A DNA stretch of 64,000 bases from Physcomitrium patens (taxonomy: Eukaryota; Streptophyta; Bryopsida; Funariales; Funariaceae): assembly GCF_000002425.4 (NCBI RefSeq), contig NC_037253.1, forward strand, positions 18,598,780 to 18,662,779, in the 5' to 3' direction. Numbering within the stretch: position 1 is the first letter of the stretch; each line of letters starts with the position of its first letter. The notes below the pieces were generated by a model. It saw only the letters and a program-made list of their open reading frames with translations, was not told the origin of the DNA and did not search any database. This document shows positions 34,731 to 46,863 of this stretch, in pieces. The position numbers and the translations under genes are program-made.

Positions 34731-34990
34731 AGTATCATAAGCCTTGTACTCGTCACTAAGCATAAACTTCAATATCTTCATTATAAAATTGTCCTACAAA
34801 CACTCCTTCTGGACGTCCTTCATAGGCAGGTTCTACTTCAAATATTACTAGATATCCTATAATATCTTTATGGTTCAGGTCGCTCTTTATCTTGGGATCA
34901 TCTCCACAAGCTACTTGGTTGAGATGGTATGACCAACAGGGCATCTATCTCTTGACTATCCATATCATATAAAGTAGATAAGACTAAAAA
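34731..34990 (-). pseudogene. extra reading frame downstream of pol, element G
   Basis: Between the chromodomain and the LTR of element G, a minus-strand frame (34944-34756 open) contains D-I-I-G-Y-L-V-I-F-E-V followed by P-E-G-V-F-V-G-Q-F-Y-N-E-D. Order and spacing resemble the LVILLEVG ... NILFEESYEGLNND part of the copy A frame, and the position within the element is the same. Similarity is weak, so this is a probable but unproven relative. Confidence 0.4.
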
Positions 34991-35182
34991 AATATAAATA
35001 TACTATGGTCAAGAATTCAAACTATTAAATTATACTCTTCTAAATATTTAAAAAAAACTTGCCTTTATAGAAGCTGCCTCTTTTTTTTCTTTATAAAACA
35101 AAGAATTAGGAATCTTCATGGTGAAGTCATCTTATCAAGCTATTGTTCCTCATTTTTCCTCTTCTAGTCTAGATGGATGTTG

Positions 35183-35446
35183 TTATTGGAACTTTTGAAC
35201 CTTCATTTGGGTATTTATAAGATCGCTAAGTGGTTCCTGCGTATGATCATTGATATCATATTCATACCAATTGACTAAATATTCAAGCCTTCTATGTCTT
35301 ATACTTAAATCCAATACCTCTTCTACCTCAAATTCAACATGATCATTGATTTCAACCATAGGAAGTAGTGGTTGTCTTTGACTTGATATGTTCAATTCTT
35401 TATACCTTTCTAAAAGTGAAACATAAAAGACTGGATGAATCTTCAT
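35183..35446 (-). pseudogene. chromodomain end of element G pol
   Basis: The minus strand reads KIHPVF-x-VSLLE, then EFEVEEVLDLS, then YLVNWYEYD and T-x-EPLSDL. This is the C-terminal integrase tail plus chromodomain, as in copy A. Upstream pol is missing because element F begins at 35460. Confidence 0.8.
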
Positions 35447-35459
35447 GGATGAATATAAT

Positions 35460-36222
35460 TGTAGAATAGATATTATTTTATTTTTGAAAGATATTGATAA
35501 AATATATTAATAGTCCATATAATAAGAAATTTAGGAGGATGGATGAGTGATTTAGTTCTTAAAAGCAGTTAATTACAAAATTACGGTTAGAATCTGGAGA
35601 ATCATGGAAAAATATATAAGAATTGTAGAAGTTAATTAAAGTGCCATCGCTGTGATAGTGTGAGCCGGGGTAAGCTTGGTACTATCTCTTTCTTTTTGTT
35701 TGTTATTTTCTTTGAATAAGAGGATTGAGAGTTTCTAAATATTGTGAAGTAAATTATAGAATGAAAATGTGATTAGTATTATTTGAGAAGAAAAAAGATT
35801 GAATGCTAAAATCTGATTGTAGTTCAGCAGAGAGAATGAGTCTGTGTTTGTGTGAAACACTGTAATGTGAATGGTAATTCTGTGTGAAGAATTACAGTGA
35901 TTGGAATGAGAGTAATTGTGTGCTGAAAGCTGTGAGGGCGTAGTATTACAAATGGAGATTATGAGGGTGAATATATTGGTGGAAATAGCAGTTATTGATA
36001 TGACTGAATTGTTATAAGGAAGAGACCGATAAGATGAAGGAGGAGATTATAGTTTCCTTGTGTGTTCAGATATTGGAAATAGAGACGATACATTCAAGAA
36101 GTAATTGATTGTGTGATCCTAACGTGAACGCTTAAGCAACTAGTCATTCTCCGTATTCGAATCCTCCTATACAGATTTATTTTGAGAGATTTCTTCCAAA
36201 ATAAGTAAAACGAGCAATCACA
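35460..36222 (+). repeat. 5' LTR of element F
   Basis: It begins TGTAGAATAGATATT and ends AGCAATCACA; 763 bases. It matches 40859-41649 throughout. Confidence 0.9.
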
Positions 36223-36225
36223 TTT

Positions 36226-36246
36226 TAGTACTGCTGCTGGGGAGTG
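36226..36246 (+). promoter_or_regulatory. primer-binding site of element F, decayed tRNA-Asp type
   Basis: TAGTACTGCTGCTGGGGAG corresponds position by position to the tRNA-Asp site TGGCGCCGTTGCCGGGGA used by Athila/Tat-type elements, with G-to-A and C-to-T substitutions and one other change. It lies three bases after the LTR. Confidence 0.55.
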
Positions 36247-36482
36247 ATAATAGCTTTGAGTGTAAGGAATTAATTACCAAGCATATAAGAAAATAGGCAA
36301 TGGAAGAAAATTTTAGTAGTGTTTGAAGCAAGATTATAGTTAATAAGAATGAGAGTATTGCATCGAGGAAAATAAATCAGTTGAGAGAAAGACAGGGAAG
36401 AGCGCAAAGAAGGATCTTGCTTAGAGAGGAGCAAGAACATAATCTTAAAAGAAAGCATCGATAGAATTGGATTAAACTATGG

Positions 36483-38503
36483 TTGCAAGCTTGTCGGTGC
36501 ATCCGAACATATCAAGAACTGGACAAACTGTTAATTCTACAATTGTATGTACCATTAGAAAAACTGCCAAGAACACTTGTAGAAAATTTTGTTAACATTT
36601 TAGTGGAAATCTTGAGGCCGTTAACTAAAAGAGAAGGAGGTGTAGAAGAATTTGGTACTCCATTGGATATTTTTTTAGTAGTGTGTATTGCTGAAACGAG
36701 CAATAGTGGCTCTTCAGATTGGCACAAATTGGTCGCCAATAAAGATAACTATATTGTATTTCAAAATCTGACGTTTTCACCTATAATTCAACTAATAAAA
36801 CTAATTGCAAAAAATAACAGTAAATCGAGGAGCATGGAGAGCTCAGAAATTAGAATAAGGGAAAGCAGAGATTATTTTAAAATGAAGTTGAGCAGAACAA
36901 GAAATTCAATGGCGTCAGGAGGATCAACCATTCCAATTGCAGTACAAATGGGTGCACTAGGCAATCATATGACTAGTGTCATGCCACTACCTACTTTTCG
37001 AGGATTTTTGGGTGCGGATCCCGATCAACATTTGTCTCAATTTCTTATAGCATGTGTAGTTAATAATGGCAAAATAGAAGATATTTGGCTGAGATGGCTG
37101 CTAGCGACATTGAAAGACACAGCGTTTGAGTGGTATAACCGCCAACGTGTGGGACAATTTATCATTTGGGAGGCATTGAAAAATATATTTTTAGCCCATT
37201 TTCGATCAATTGGTTTTGAAGAACGTCTTAGAGAAAAATTAATGAACAGAGAATGGTACCAAGGGAAGTGGTACAATCATATAATGGTCACGTAGCAGAT
37301 ATACTTCAAAAATGGCCAAATAACCAAATGTCAAAATCGTTTGTATTGTCCATATTGATTAATGGACTACACCCACCAGAATTGAAGATGTTTGTAAAGG
37401 AGGCCCAATTAGCCACTATTGCATCATCTCTTGAGCGAGCAAAAGTATGGGAGGAATGTCACTATGACCAGAACTTAACCGTTGGAGCCACGATGATTCC
37501 ATCTCAAGGAGGTTATCAAATGACAAATTGGAATGACGCATCGAGAAGTTATCTGGGAAAGAATGATTATCGTACAATTCAACAGGGAATAGTGGATGTC
37601 GTTCCATTATAAGCTGTACTACCATCATCATCACATCCGTATGCACCTTATTCCGCGTATGAGAAAACAATACCTACAAAGGAATTGCCAAATGCATTGG
37701 TATCAAGGGATCCCAATGAGTCATTGCTGTTAACATTGACAAAAAAAATGGATGAATTGGCTATGAATCTGGCCAAGGATAAAGAAAAAAGGCATAAACC
37801 AATGAATGTGCGTCCCAATGTCTAGTGGAGCAATTGTAAGGGGCAAGGTCATTTAGTAATAGAATGTCCTTCACCTCCCCAAATGACTGTACAATGTACC
37901 TATTGCGGGGGCAAGCATATTACCACCAACTGTTAGAATTTACGGAAGCAACAACAACTCAGTAACCAGATAATGACTCAACCAACTTCGTGGGATGTCA
38001 ATCAAGTACAAACAAATAATATGTTTAGTTGGAATGGACATCGAGCGAATAAACAAAATAGGAATTATTCTAATTTCCTCAACTCTGAATTTTACTAAGA
38101 AGGTGTATCCAATACTCACGGATTGGCGATGAACCAATCAAGATACCATCAATATCCACCCATGATGAAGCCAATGCCAGACTCTACAGTAACAATGGGT
38201 CAACCTAGATCCTTTAATCATTTGACATGGAACAGATTTAGCCGTTATATACCAGTAGAGACACCCATTATCCCTGAAGGAGTTGGCAAGAGACCACTTC
38301 GTTGCTATCGTTACAGACAAATCAGATATTATGCGAGTGAATGTCCTAATCCAAGGGCTAGTGATCACTATGCTCTAATATGTGGAAATTGTAAGCAATC
38401 TGGTCACACTTATCAACAGTGTAATGCGCCCTTTAATTATAATAATCGGCACCAGCAAATGCAAACAAGCCAACCAGCGGAGGACAAAGGCCCTATTCAA
38501 TGA
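36483..38503 (+). pseudogene. gag of element F
   Basis: The first frame (36483-37295) holds the capsid region with PTFRGFLGADPDQHLSQF, WLLATLKDTAFEWY and the F-x-x-HFRSIGFEERLREKL block of the retrotransposon gag family. It shifts frame near 37280 and continues at 37253-37612. Zinc knuckles follow: CKGQGHLVIEC near 37830, CTYCGGKHITTNC at about 37900-37935, a third with Cys-to-Arg damage at 38301, and CGNCKQSGHTYQQC at about 38382-38423. Four knuckle-like motifs are more than usual. Confidence 0.75.
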
Positions 38504-38639
38504 GACTCACCAGTACATCGTGTCGAGGTGGTGAACGCAATGCTTACTAGAGGCCAACAAAAAGACAAGAATCCAATTCAGGACATGGATGAACTAATCG
38601 CAAGAGAGCAAGTAGCACCATCTACGGTGCTAAATGAAC

Positions 38640-38880
38640 CAATATGAGTATTGGGACGTATCCCAATATTGAGACCTCAACAGACTAAGGAATCCAATTT
38701 GGTTCGACGTGCCAATTAGGGGACCATCCAATCCAGGTCTTGTTATGAGCTTCATACCTAGTATGAAACCTGACTCGATGGCAGAACCCAATGAGGTTCC
38801 AATTACAGAGACTTCGGTTTCATTCCAAGCAGTTCTGATCTTTACGCAGTTCCAAGAAATGTCCTACCTGTTGAAAGATC
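38640..38880 (+). repeat. repeated-unit block shared with element D
   Basis: Units around AATTGG/AATCCAA, GACCTCAA and CCAATTACAGAG recur here and match the inner block of element D (28590-28880) in order. Confidence 0.55.
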
Positions 38881-39129
38881 CTCTCGTAGGCGGGAATTCC
38901 AAGGAAGCTCCAGTTGCTGTTCCAATTTTGATTATAGGGCGGAAGAATATCTTACCTCACAGAGTTAAATTCAAACCAATGAAATGTAAAAGAACATTTG
39001 GAATTATTCTCAATATGAAATCCTATGACATTCTGAACGATTTTGATGTTATTCAGCCTTCAATTATAATGAAACAACTTTTGGCTGTAGCACCGGAATG
39101 TCGATCTAAATTGAATTTAGCGCTAATAT

Positions 39130-39540
39130 GACGAAGATTCTACACTAAAGAAATTCATGAAGTTAGCTTAATCCTAAATCTGAGAGCACCAACAATCGAT
39201 GTATCAATCGATGGCATTTTAATTCCAGGGGTACAAGTCGATGGTGGCTCCAGTGTGAATTTAATGAATGCGGATACAATGGAGGACTTGGATCTAAAGC
39301 AATTGCTACCTACGACATTGGTCTTGCAAATGGCAGATCATAGTTGGGTGAAGCCAATGGGAATCTTACGAAATATTGCCACTGTAATCTTAGGATTGAC
39401 ATACAAAATCAATTATATTATATTTCAATTACAGAGTTCTACATTATCATATCCCATTTTATAGGGCAAACCTTGGCTTTATCAAGCCAAAGCTAAGAAT
39501 GATTGGGACCGAGGCACATTGATAATTGAATAAGGTCGTG
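39130..39540 (+). pseudogene. aspartic protease of element F
   Basis: V-D-G-G-S-S-V-N-L-M at about 39238-39267 is the active site (normally D-x-G-[AS]-x-x-N-[LV]-[LM]), followed by a beta-rich domain with a G-x-L end block (MGILRNIATVILGLTYKIN). Frame 39255-39464 is open. Confidence 0.7.
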
Positions 39541-40163
39541 ACCAGATTATTTTACAGATGTATCCAGTACAATATCATGGAGAATCTCAATTGCCAGAAT
39601 TAGAATTTACATCAGACAACGAGAGTCAATCGATTGAGGAAGATGACGATGCTATAGATTCACCGCAATTTGAAGTAGGACAAAACACTTCAACAACAAA
39701 GACAGTAGTCTACCAATGTAGAGGTCCCGATGAATATTTACTGCATCAGAAGGATGCGACTAACTCGGATCATGCTATTGCCAAATGGATGAATAATTCT
39801 GTAGTCAATAGAGTCAGCACATTGGAACCAGATTTGGATGGTTTCCATATGTCGAATAATACAAGATATTCAGATCAGGAGAAGATAATTAAATCAAAGG
39901 TTGTTGAAGACCTTGTGTGTCAATCTATTAACCTGGGTATTAACAAAATACCACAACTAATTAAAATATATGCCGATATTATAGGTACAGAATTGGATGG
40001 TTGAAAATAGTTTTTCGTCCATCACAAATCTACCTTTGTATGGTCGTATGCGGATTTGAAAGGGATTCCAGTTGACGTGTGTGAGCACCAGATTATTTTG
40101 GAGGAGGGTATTACACCAGTTCATCAAAGATAACACCGGCTTAATCCAAAATATTTCCTTTTA

Positions 40164-40436
40164 GTGAAAGAGGAATTGGATAAACTTCTTGACATGGATT
40201 TTATTTATCCTGTTTCGCATAATACATGGGTGTCGCCAATCGTGATGGTACCAAAGAAGAATGAAAAAATCAGAATTTTTCAAGATTTCCGGAAACTTAA
40301 TGCAGCCACCACGAAAGATTACTTCTCATTACCTTTTATAGACAGTATGGATAACATGTTGTCATTATCACCAAGTAGTAAAAGAATAGGAGTGGGGCAC
40401 CAGTTAAAGTCATTCTATGGTATTGTTTTGGGTTGA
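40164..40436 (+). pseudogene. truncated reverse transcriptase of element F
   Basis: The RT start is clear: EELDKLLDMDFIYPV, WVSPIVMVPKKN, IRIFQDFRKLNAAT, then DYFSLPFID. It ends by a stop at 40436 before the palm motifs, so the YxDD site, RNase H and integrase are missing. Confidence 0.8.
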
Positions 40437-40519
40437 CTAGAGTGCCATTTTCTTATATTTCTTGTGTTTTCAAGAGTAGTAGTTCCAATTAAGAGTTAAT
40501 AGTGAGGAGTCGGTCATAA

Positions 40520-40750
40520 GTGTCGATTGAAGATATTCTAGAATGGATGAATCAGCAGCAGCAACAATTGAAACTTCGGGATGTCCAGATCCTGAAATTG
40601 GAAGCTCAAGTCCGTGAACTGGGCGAATACAATGAAGACCTTTTAGCTCAATTGAGGCAAGAGCTAATAGAAAGATTGGAGGAGGACGAAGATTTGCAGT
40701 TGGAACCGGAATCGATGGAACCAATAACAAATACTGCGACAATTGATTAA
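40520..40750 (+). CDS. coiled-coil reading frame at the 3' end of element F
   Basis: A 76-codon intact frame, MSIEDILEWMNQQQQQLKL at its start, strongly helical and charged (Q-x-x-Q...L..E..V.EL..Y..D.L.QL..EL.ERL), ending in an acidic tail. Heptad-like hydrophobic spacing suggests a coiled coil. It may be the tail of the original polyprotein or a separate small frame left by the deletion. Unlike the other frames in this nest it has no stop. Confidence 0.45.
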   Translation: MSIEDILEWMNQQQQQLKLRDVQILKLEAQVRELGEYNEDLLAQLRQELIERLEEDEDLQLEPESMEPITNTATID

Positions 40751-40843
40751 TTAGATAGGCCAGAGGAACTAGTAATTTTGTGGAAATTTGTTAAGTAGTT
40801 TTTAGATAGGTATCAATTGAGTGTTTACGAGGACGATGCACAG

Positions 40844-40856
40844 ATAGGAGTGGGGC
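40844..40856 (+). promoter_or_regulatory. polypurine tract of element F
   Basis: AGATAGGAGTGGGGC shortly before the 3' LTR start TGTAGAATAG. A similar AATAGGAGTGGGGC occurs at about 40384, just before the RT deletion point. Confidence 0.6.
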
Positions 40857-40858
40857 TA

Positions 40859-41649
40859 TGTAGAATAGATATTAATTCGTTTTTGAAAGATATTGATAAA
40901 ATATATTAATAGTCCATATAATAAGAAATTCAGAAAGACGGATGAGTGATTTAGTTCTTAAAAGTGGTTAATTATAGAATTACAGTTAAAATCTGGAGAA
41001 TCAGGGGAAAATATATAGGAGTTGTAGAAATTAATTAAGGTGCCAGACTATGATAGTCATGAACCGAGGACCATTGCTAAGATAGTGTGAGCCGAGGTAA
41101 GCTTGGTACTACCTCTTTTCTTTTGTTTGTTATTTTCTTTGAATAAGAGGATTGAGAGTTTCTGAATATTGTGAAGTGAATTATGGAATGAAAATGTGAT
41201 TAGTATTATTTGAAAAGAAGAAAGATTGAATGCTGAAATCTGATTGTAGTTCAGTAGAGAGAATGAGTTTGTATTTGTGTGAAACACCGTAATGTGAATG
41301 GCAGTTCTATGTGAAGAATTCGAGTGATTGGAATGAGGGTAATTGTGTGCTGAAAGCTATGAGGACGTAGTATTACAGTTGGAGATTATGAGGGTGAATA
41401 TATTGGTAGAAATAGCAGTTATTGGTATGACTAAATTGTTGTAAGGAAGGGACCGATAAGGTGAAGGAAGAGATTATAGTTTCTTTATGTGTTCAGATAT
41501 TGGAAATAGAGACGATACATTCAAGAGGTAATTGATTGTGTGACCCTAACATGAATGCTTAAGCAATTAGTCATTCCCCATGTTTGAATCCCCCTATACG
41601 GGTTTATTTCCATTAGATTAATTTGAAATAAGTAAAACTAGCAATCACA
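40859..41649 (+). repeat. 3' LTR of element F
   Basis: It begins TGTAGAATAGATATT and ends AGCAATCACA. It is somewhat longer than the 5' copy and carries a short extra segment near 41050-41080. Confidence 0.9.
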
Positions 41650-44290
41650 AGTACCAAAAGCTTTTGATAGGCATGTTATATACTCTAGTAGGAATTTATA
41701 CTCGGATTATGATCAATTTCAATTAGCAGAGCAGAGTAGAGACTTAATCACTATAAAGACTCTTTTAGATCTAATACGCATGTATATCTTGCCACAAGGT
41801 GCATTTAATTTTGTGGCTTATATATAAAATACAATGAATCAAATTTTAAAAAAATTTGCACCAAAAAAACTATATTCTTTTTAGATGATGTTTCAGTAAA
41901 AGATTGTAAGGATAAGACTAAAGATTTGACTTTTGAAGATGATGGATGCTGTACATTTTATAAAAGAATATATTAAAGATGTAGAATACATTTCAAAAAG
42001 ACTTAAAGAAATAAATCTCACTTTATTTCTTGAAAAGTCCATATTAGGATTTTAAAAAATTATAGTTGTTAGACATTTATACACAAGCTATAGAAGAAAA
42101 TCAAACCTAGATAAGATAGATACCATAACAAAGATGAAATCATGTATGAGTAGCACAAAGATAAGAAGATTTTTTGATGCTTGTATATTTTATTATATAT
42201 GGATTTTCCATTATATTCATATTGCAGAGCCTTTGTATTAATTATTGACAGAAAGAAAAGAGTTTGCATGAAATGAAGAAGAAGAGTTGGCCATAGATAG
42301 ATTAAAAGTGGTTTTGAAATCACCATCAATATTAAGGCAAGTAGACTATAATTGTGGAAGACTGGTGGTAGTGACAATTGACACAAGTCTCCTAGCCACT
42401 AGGTGGGCAATTGGATAAGATAATAAGAAAGATAATTGATTTGTAATTAGATTTAGAACAAGGATTCTCACTTAGAGTCAAAGAGCTTATTCACAAGTGA
42501 AAAAAGAGCTTTGAGGTGCACTTATTACATTAAAGACTAAGAAAAATTACTTAATAGGTACTCATGTGGTATTAGGGACTGATTGCTTTTTTTTTCTTGG
42601 AATGGTTTTTAATTATACTACATTGAATATTATTATGCTTAAAATAATTAATTTCATTAAGTCTTTAAATCCTATTTTGATGTATATCATAGAAAAAAAA
42701 CTTGATGGTGGATACATTGTTTAGGACTAAGTACTCAAAAGAGAAGGAAAAAAATGCTTGCATAAGAAGAAGATTGAGATTTGGTTCAAGGCTTTATATT
42801 TGCTACAAATAGAAAAAATTAAGGTGATGAGATTCTACCCTTCAAAATTGATTTGTATAAAAAGAGGTTGAGAGACATTGGCTTATATTTAAGTATAATA
42901 AAGAGGTAAGAAGGTTGGTTGAATAAGACCTTTAAGGATATTAGGCACCAATCCTATAACTATCTTTTACATTATGGGTCCTTGTGGAAGAAATCAAAGA
43001 AAAGAGATAGTATGCTATTCAAAAGAGTAAATGATTTAGGGACCAAACTTAAAATAATAGGTGAGTTTCATCATACATTATGGGCTAGACATATAGGAAT
43101 TTGGACTACCTATATCAAGATCAAAGAACACTATTGATAGAAGGGCTTATACAAGGATGTAGAAGAGTTTGTGAACTCTTATAAAGAGTCTCAATTATAA
43201 TCCAAGATGAGATATAGAGATGATTTATGGCCTACATATTTACTTGCCATTTATTTTTTTGTGGATAATTGATTTGGTTGCCATGCCAATGGGACTCTAG
43301 AGTATAAAGTATTTACTTTTGGTAAGAAAGGAACTCTCTAATTATGTAGAAGAAAGGGCATTGAGGTCAAAGTCTATAGAAGTGGTGTAATGATTTATTT
43401 TGGAAGATATTATATGTTGCTATAGAAGCATTAGAAGAATGAAAGTAAACTGGGATGAATATGATACAATAGATGCACATGATTTCTTCACAAGATATAA
43501 GGTGCAATTAAAATTATCAACCTCCTACAACCTCAAAGCCAATAGTAAGAATGAAAGGATGTATTGTCCAATCATTCAAGCTTTGTTCAAGGCATGTAGG
43601 AATCAAATAAGATTATAGCTCAAGAATTTGTCATTTACTTTATAGGCAGATGGGACCACTCATAGCACAGTTATTGCCTATATACTAGTGAAGTTGATAT
43701 TGGAACAAAAATCCTTAATACCTACATAGGAGTCTATTCTTTCTTCGTTGTTTTTGTCTTAAGAAGATGACATTGACAAGAAAAGATTGTTAGAACTTCA
43801 AATTTACCAACTAAAAAGATTGCTCAAGGATCATGAAGTTGCTACAGAGAAGCTTAAGGTAGTAAGATTGAATAACAAAGAGAAGTTTGATAAAACTCAT
43901 TGGTTAAAGCCTAAGCCAATTAAAGTAGATGATTGAATTTTGATTTATGATAGTAGTTTGATGGACCAACATTCTACTTTTTATAAGTTTTTATGGCATT
44001 GGTTAGAATCCAATATGGCACTTGAAGTCCATAATAATACAATTTATTCTCTTTGAAAATTAGATGGAATACAATTAAAGATTAGAATTATAAAAAAATG
44101 AATTAAAGTCTTTAAGCAATAAGATGACATGAATTATATATAAGATTTAGAGGCTTTTGAGCCTCAATATTTTGATCAATGATTCAAAAGTGATACAACT
44201 TACAATGACTTTGATTTAGATGATAGTGGTGTTGTAGTCTAATTCTTTGGCACATACTAGAGTATGTACAGGTTTAGAGAAGATGAATAT
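41650..44290 (+). pseudogene. pol remnant of element E
   Basis: From the left edge, frames on the plus strand match the element C lineage: RT finger block NLYSDYDQFQLAEQSRD near 41725, active-site FLDDV near 41880, connection block near 42070-42110, RNase H start near 42375 and integrase zinc-finger region near 43060-43200. The integrase core fragments are near 43440-43610 (DAHDFF, NLKANSKNER). Stops are very dense, so this is among the older copies. The N-terminal RT, protease and gag are absent here. Confidence 0.7.
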
Positions 44291-45086
44291 TGTGATGCAC
44301 TTAATTTAAGTGCATCAAAGTTATTTAGAAGGTAATTAATTTCATTGGTAGGAGAAGAAAAAAATAATACTAATATATTTACAAATTTTAATGGAATTTA
44401 GAATAAGAAGTTGTTGGCTTAAATGAATTATTTGAGCTTGAAGGTATTATCTTTTAGGATAGATATCCAACTATATAGTGGTTTAAGGCTGGTATTGGAA
44501 GAAATTTAGGGCAGGGATTTTGGAATCAAGTAGGATCTTTTTTTCATAGGAGTTTTTGAGATAAGAGATTCAACATCGATTTGGATTTTTCTATACTACT
44601 TCTTATATTTTTATCTTTTTATATTGATATTTAGAGGATAATTAGATCTAATTGTGATATAGCATGCAAAAAACAAGCTATAGCATGCAAAAAATAAAGA
44701 TATGATGAGGGAGATTCAAGCAAATTTGTGGGAAGAGGTTGCTAGAATTTTTGAACAGCAAATTTCAAGATTGGTTTGGAGTTTTTTATGCTATTTATTA
44801 GATTTTCTTCTTCATTATTTTTCTTTTTTTAATTTTCAATGAGATAAACTTTATCTAAATTGAATTAATAATAAGTAAATTATAGATATTTTAGTGAAAA
44901 GAGGTTTGGATTTAAGATTAGAATAAGAATTAGGTACATCCTAGTACAAGAAAGAAATTAATCTATAAATTGTACCTAGTCTTTGGGCTGCCTTTTATAT
45001 TTAATTTGAGACAACATTGTACCTTCTTGCAATCTACTTGTAATCAAAGACTCCATATTCTTTTGAAGAGGTTCACCTTCTTGACA
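44291..45086 (+). repeat. LTR of element E family (3' side)
   Basis: It starts TGTGATGCACTTAATTTAAG and ends TTGACA. It aligns with 11924-12917 in the same orientation. A short direct duplication (GCTATAGCATGCAAAAAA) occurs near 44650-44700. Confidence 0.75.
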
Positions 45087-46392
45087 ACGGGTTGTTCAAA
45101 TTGACAAGTATGACATATGAAAATATACATTATTTCATAGCAACTAGCTTGATTGAAACTTGATATTGCCATAGATTGCAATTGATTATTATTTTAGTAG
45201 GCAAATATCTTTGGCATTTTATAGTCTTTATCAATCATCATATGGATAAAAGCAAATTCTACTAAGTTCAAAGCATGTGAAGCTAGCTCTAATTATAAAC
45301 TTAATTGACCTTAATATTTTGATTCAATGTTTAGAAGATGAAATAGAGTTTTTAAGAAAGCCATACTTATGGCTATAAAAAATTTATTTATTGCTTAACA
45401 TTGTGGTACCTTATAATATGCTTGCATTTGTAGTAGAGCTTATTGACCTCAATTGTAGAAATTCTCCAAATGAAATTATATGTATTTGTAATATGAGGTG
45501 CCTTCAATATTTGATATTAAGGCAAGACTCACAATTCTTTGCATTGAGGATGTATTGTCTTATAGTTCAACCAAGCCATTTACCTTATAATTTACTTTAA
45601 TTTAGTATTTTTCTATCTACTTAGTTTTTTTTGTTGGTTGTCTTTGTTGAAATTGACTAAGATTTGAAGACTTAAATAGAAAAACTCCCTTGATTTAACA
45701 TTCTTATCAAGTCAAGTCTTAAGAATAATTTTGAGAGAGAAAAAGCTTGTGTTGTAAGAGTATACTTAGCTATGGTAATTTAATTATTTAATAAAGCTTT
45801 AGGATTTTTTTTTCTATTTACATTTGTACTTTTAGATTCATCCATTGTATTGAGAAATAACTTCACTTATTTGTGTGTAGATTTATCATCTTTCTTTGAA
45901 AGTGTATTGATTGTGCATTTATATTTGATTTAGATTGTACACTTTGTGATTGATTTGTAGTACTTTATATATTGTGTGTAATAATCTTTATTTACATAAT
46001 AAGAGTGTTACTATAGATGGTGATAATATCACTCATTCATATTATATAATTATCTTAAGGATACTTAATTTAGCTAATAATTTGATTATATTTAGTTAAT
46101 TTCATTATGAAAAATATTGCTAGGTGTTCTATAGATGCAAATTCCATTGCAAGGATAAATTCCAAATCTATAGTATGGCATCAATGTGTTGATTCTAAAT
46201 CCCTTATCCTTGTCTTTTTTTTTCTTTTAATTTCAATTTATTCCATTCTAGAAATTCAATAGAATTAGGATTTTAGAAAGTTCTTGCTTAGACACTTCTA
46301 TTACACAAGGACATCCAATTATTCAAATATAAAAAGTCTAATGAATCTAAAGACTTTACTTAGAAGGTAACAAAATCTTAATTAGAAAAAAG

Positions 46393-46413
46393 AAAAAAAA
46401 AAAAAAAAAAAAA

Positions 46414-46455
<42 letters not shown>
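46393..46455. repeat. poly-A plus (CAA)n microsatellite
   Basis: About 24 A followed by about 13 units of CAA. Confidence 0.9.
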
Positions 46456-46456
<1 letters not shown>

Positions 46457-46818
46457 TATTACATCTAAAGAATTTTTTTTTAAGTTATGTATTTTATTTT
46501 TAAAAAATTAAAATATAATAGTTTTCAAAAATAAAATAAAGATCAAAAAATATATACATATATATTCACATAAATATATCATATCAATATCAAATTATTT
46601 TATTTAAATTCATTTATTTTAATTTTTGTACTTATTAAAATAATTTTTTTTAAATATAAGTGTTGGTTTTTATATTTATAAAATAATTTTTTTTGTAATT
46701 TTTTTGGATTATAATTGTATATCAAATATCTAATATTTTTATTTAATTTAATAGAAATATAATAATATCTTTTCATAATAAATTTTTTTGATGTATATTC
46801 TTAAATATTTTTTAATAG

Positions 46819-46820
<2 letters not shown>

Positions 46821-46861
<41 letters not shown>
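46821..46861. repeat. (AT)n microsatellite
   Basis: An uninterrupted alternating AT tract of about 41 bases. Confidence 0.9.

Positions 46862-46863
<2 letters not shown>

Larger units (their letters stand above)
35460..41649 (+). mobile_element. element F: deleted Ty3/Gypsy retrotransposon
   Basis: Paired LTRs of 763 and 791 bases enclose a primer site, gag with zinc knuckles, a protease and the beginning of RT. RT breaks off near 40435; RNase H and integrase are absent. A coiled-coil frame and a polypurine tract fill the rest. It lies between element G (left) and element E pol (right). The flanking 5-mers do not match, so the locus was rearranged after insertion. Confidence 0.85.

Noticed and set aside
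34756-34944. Stand-alone host gene between LTR and chromodomain of element G
   Set aside because: Position and outline match the extra frame of copies A and B, so it is part of the element.
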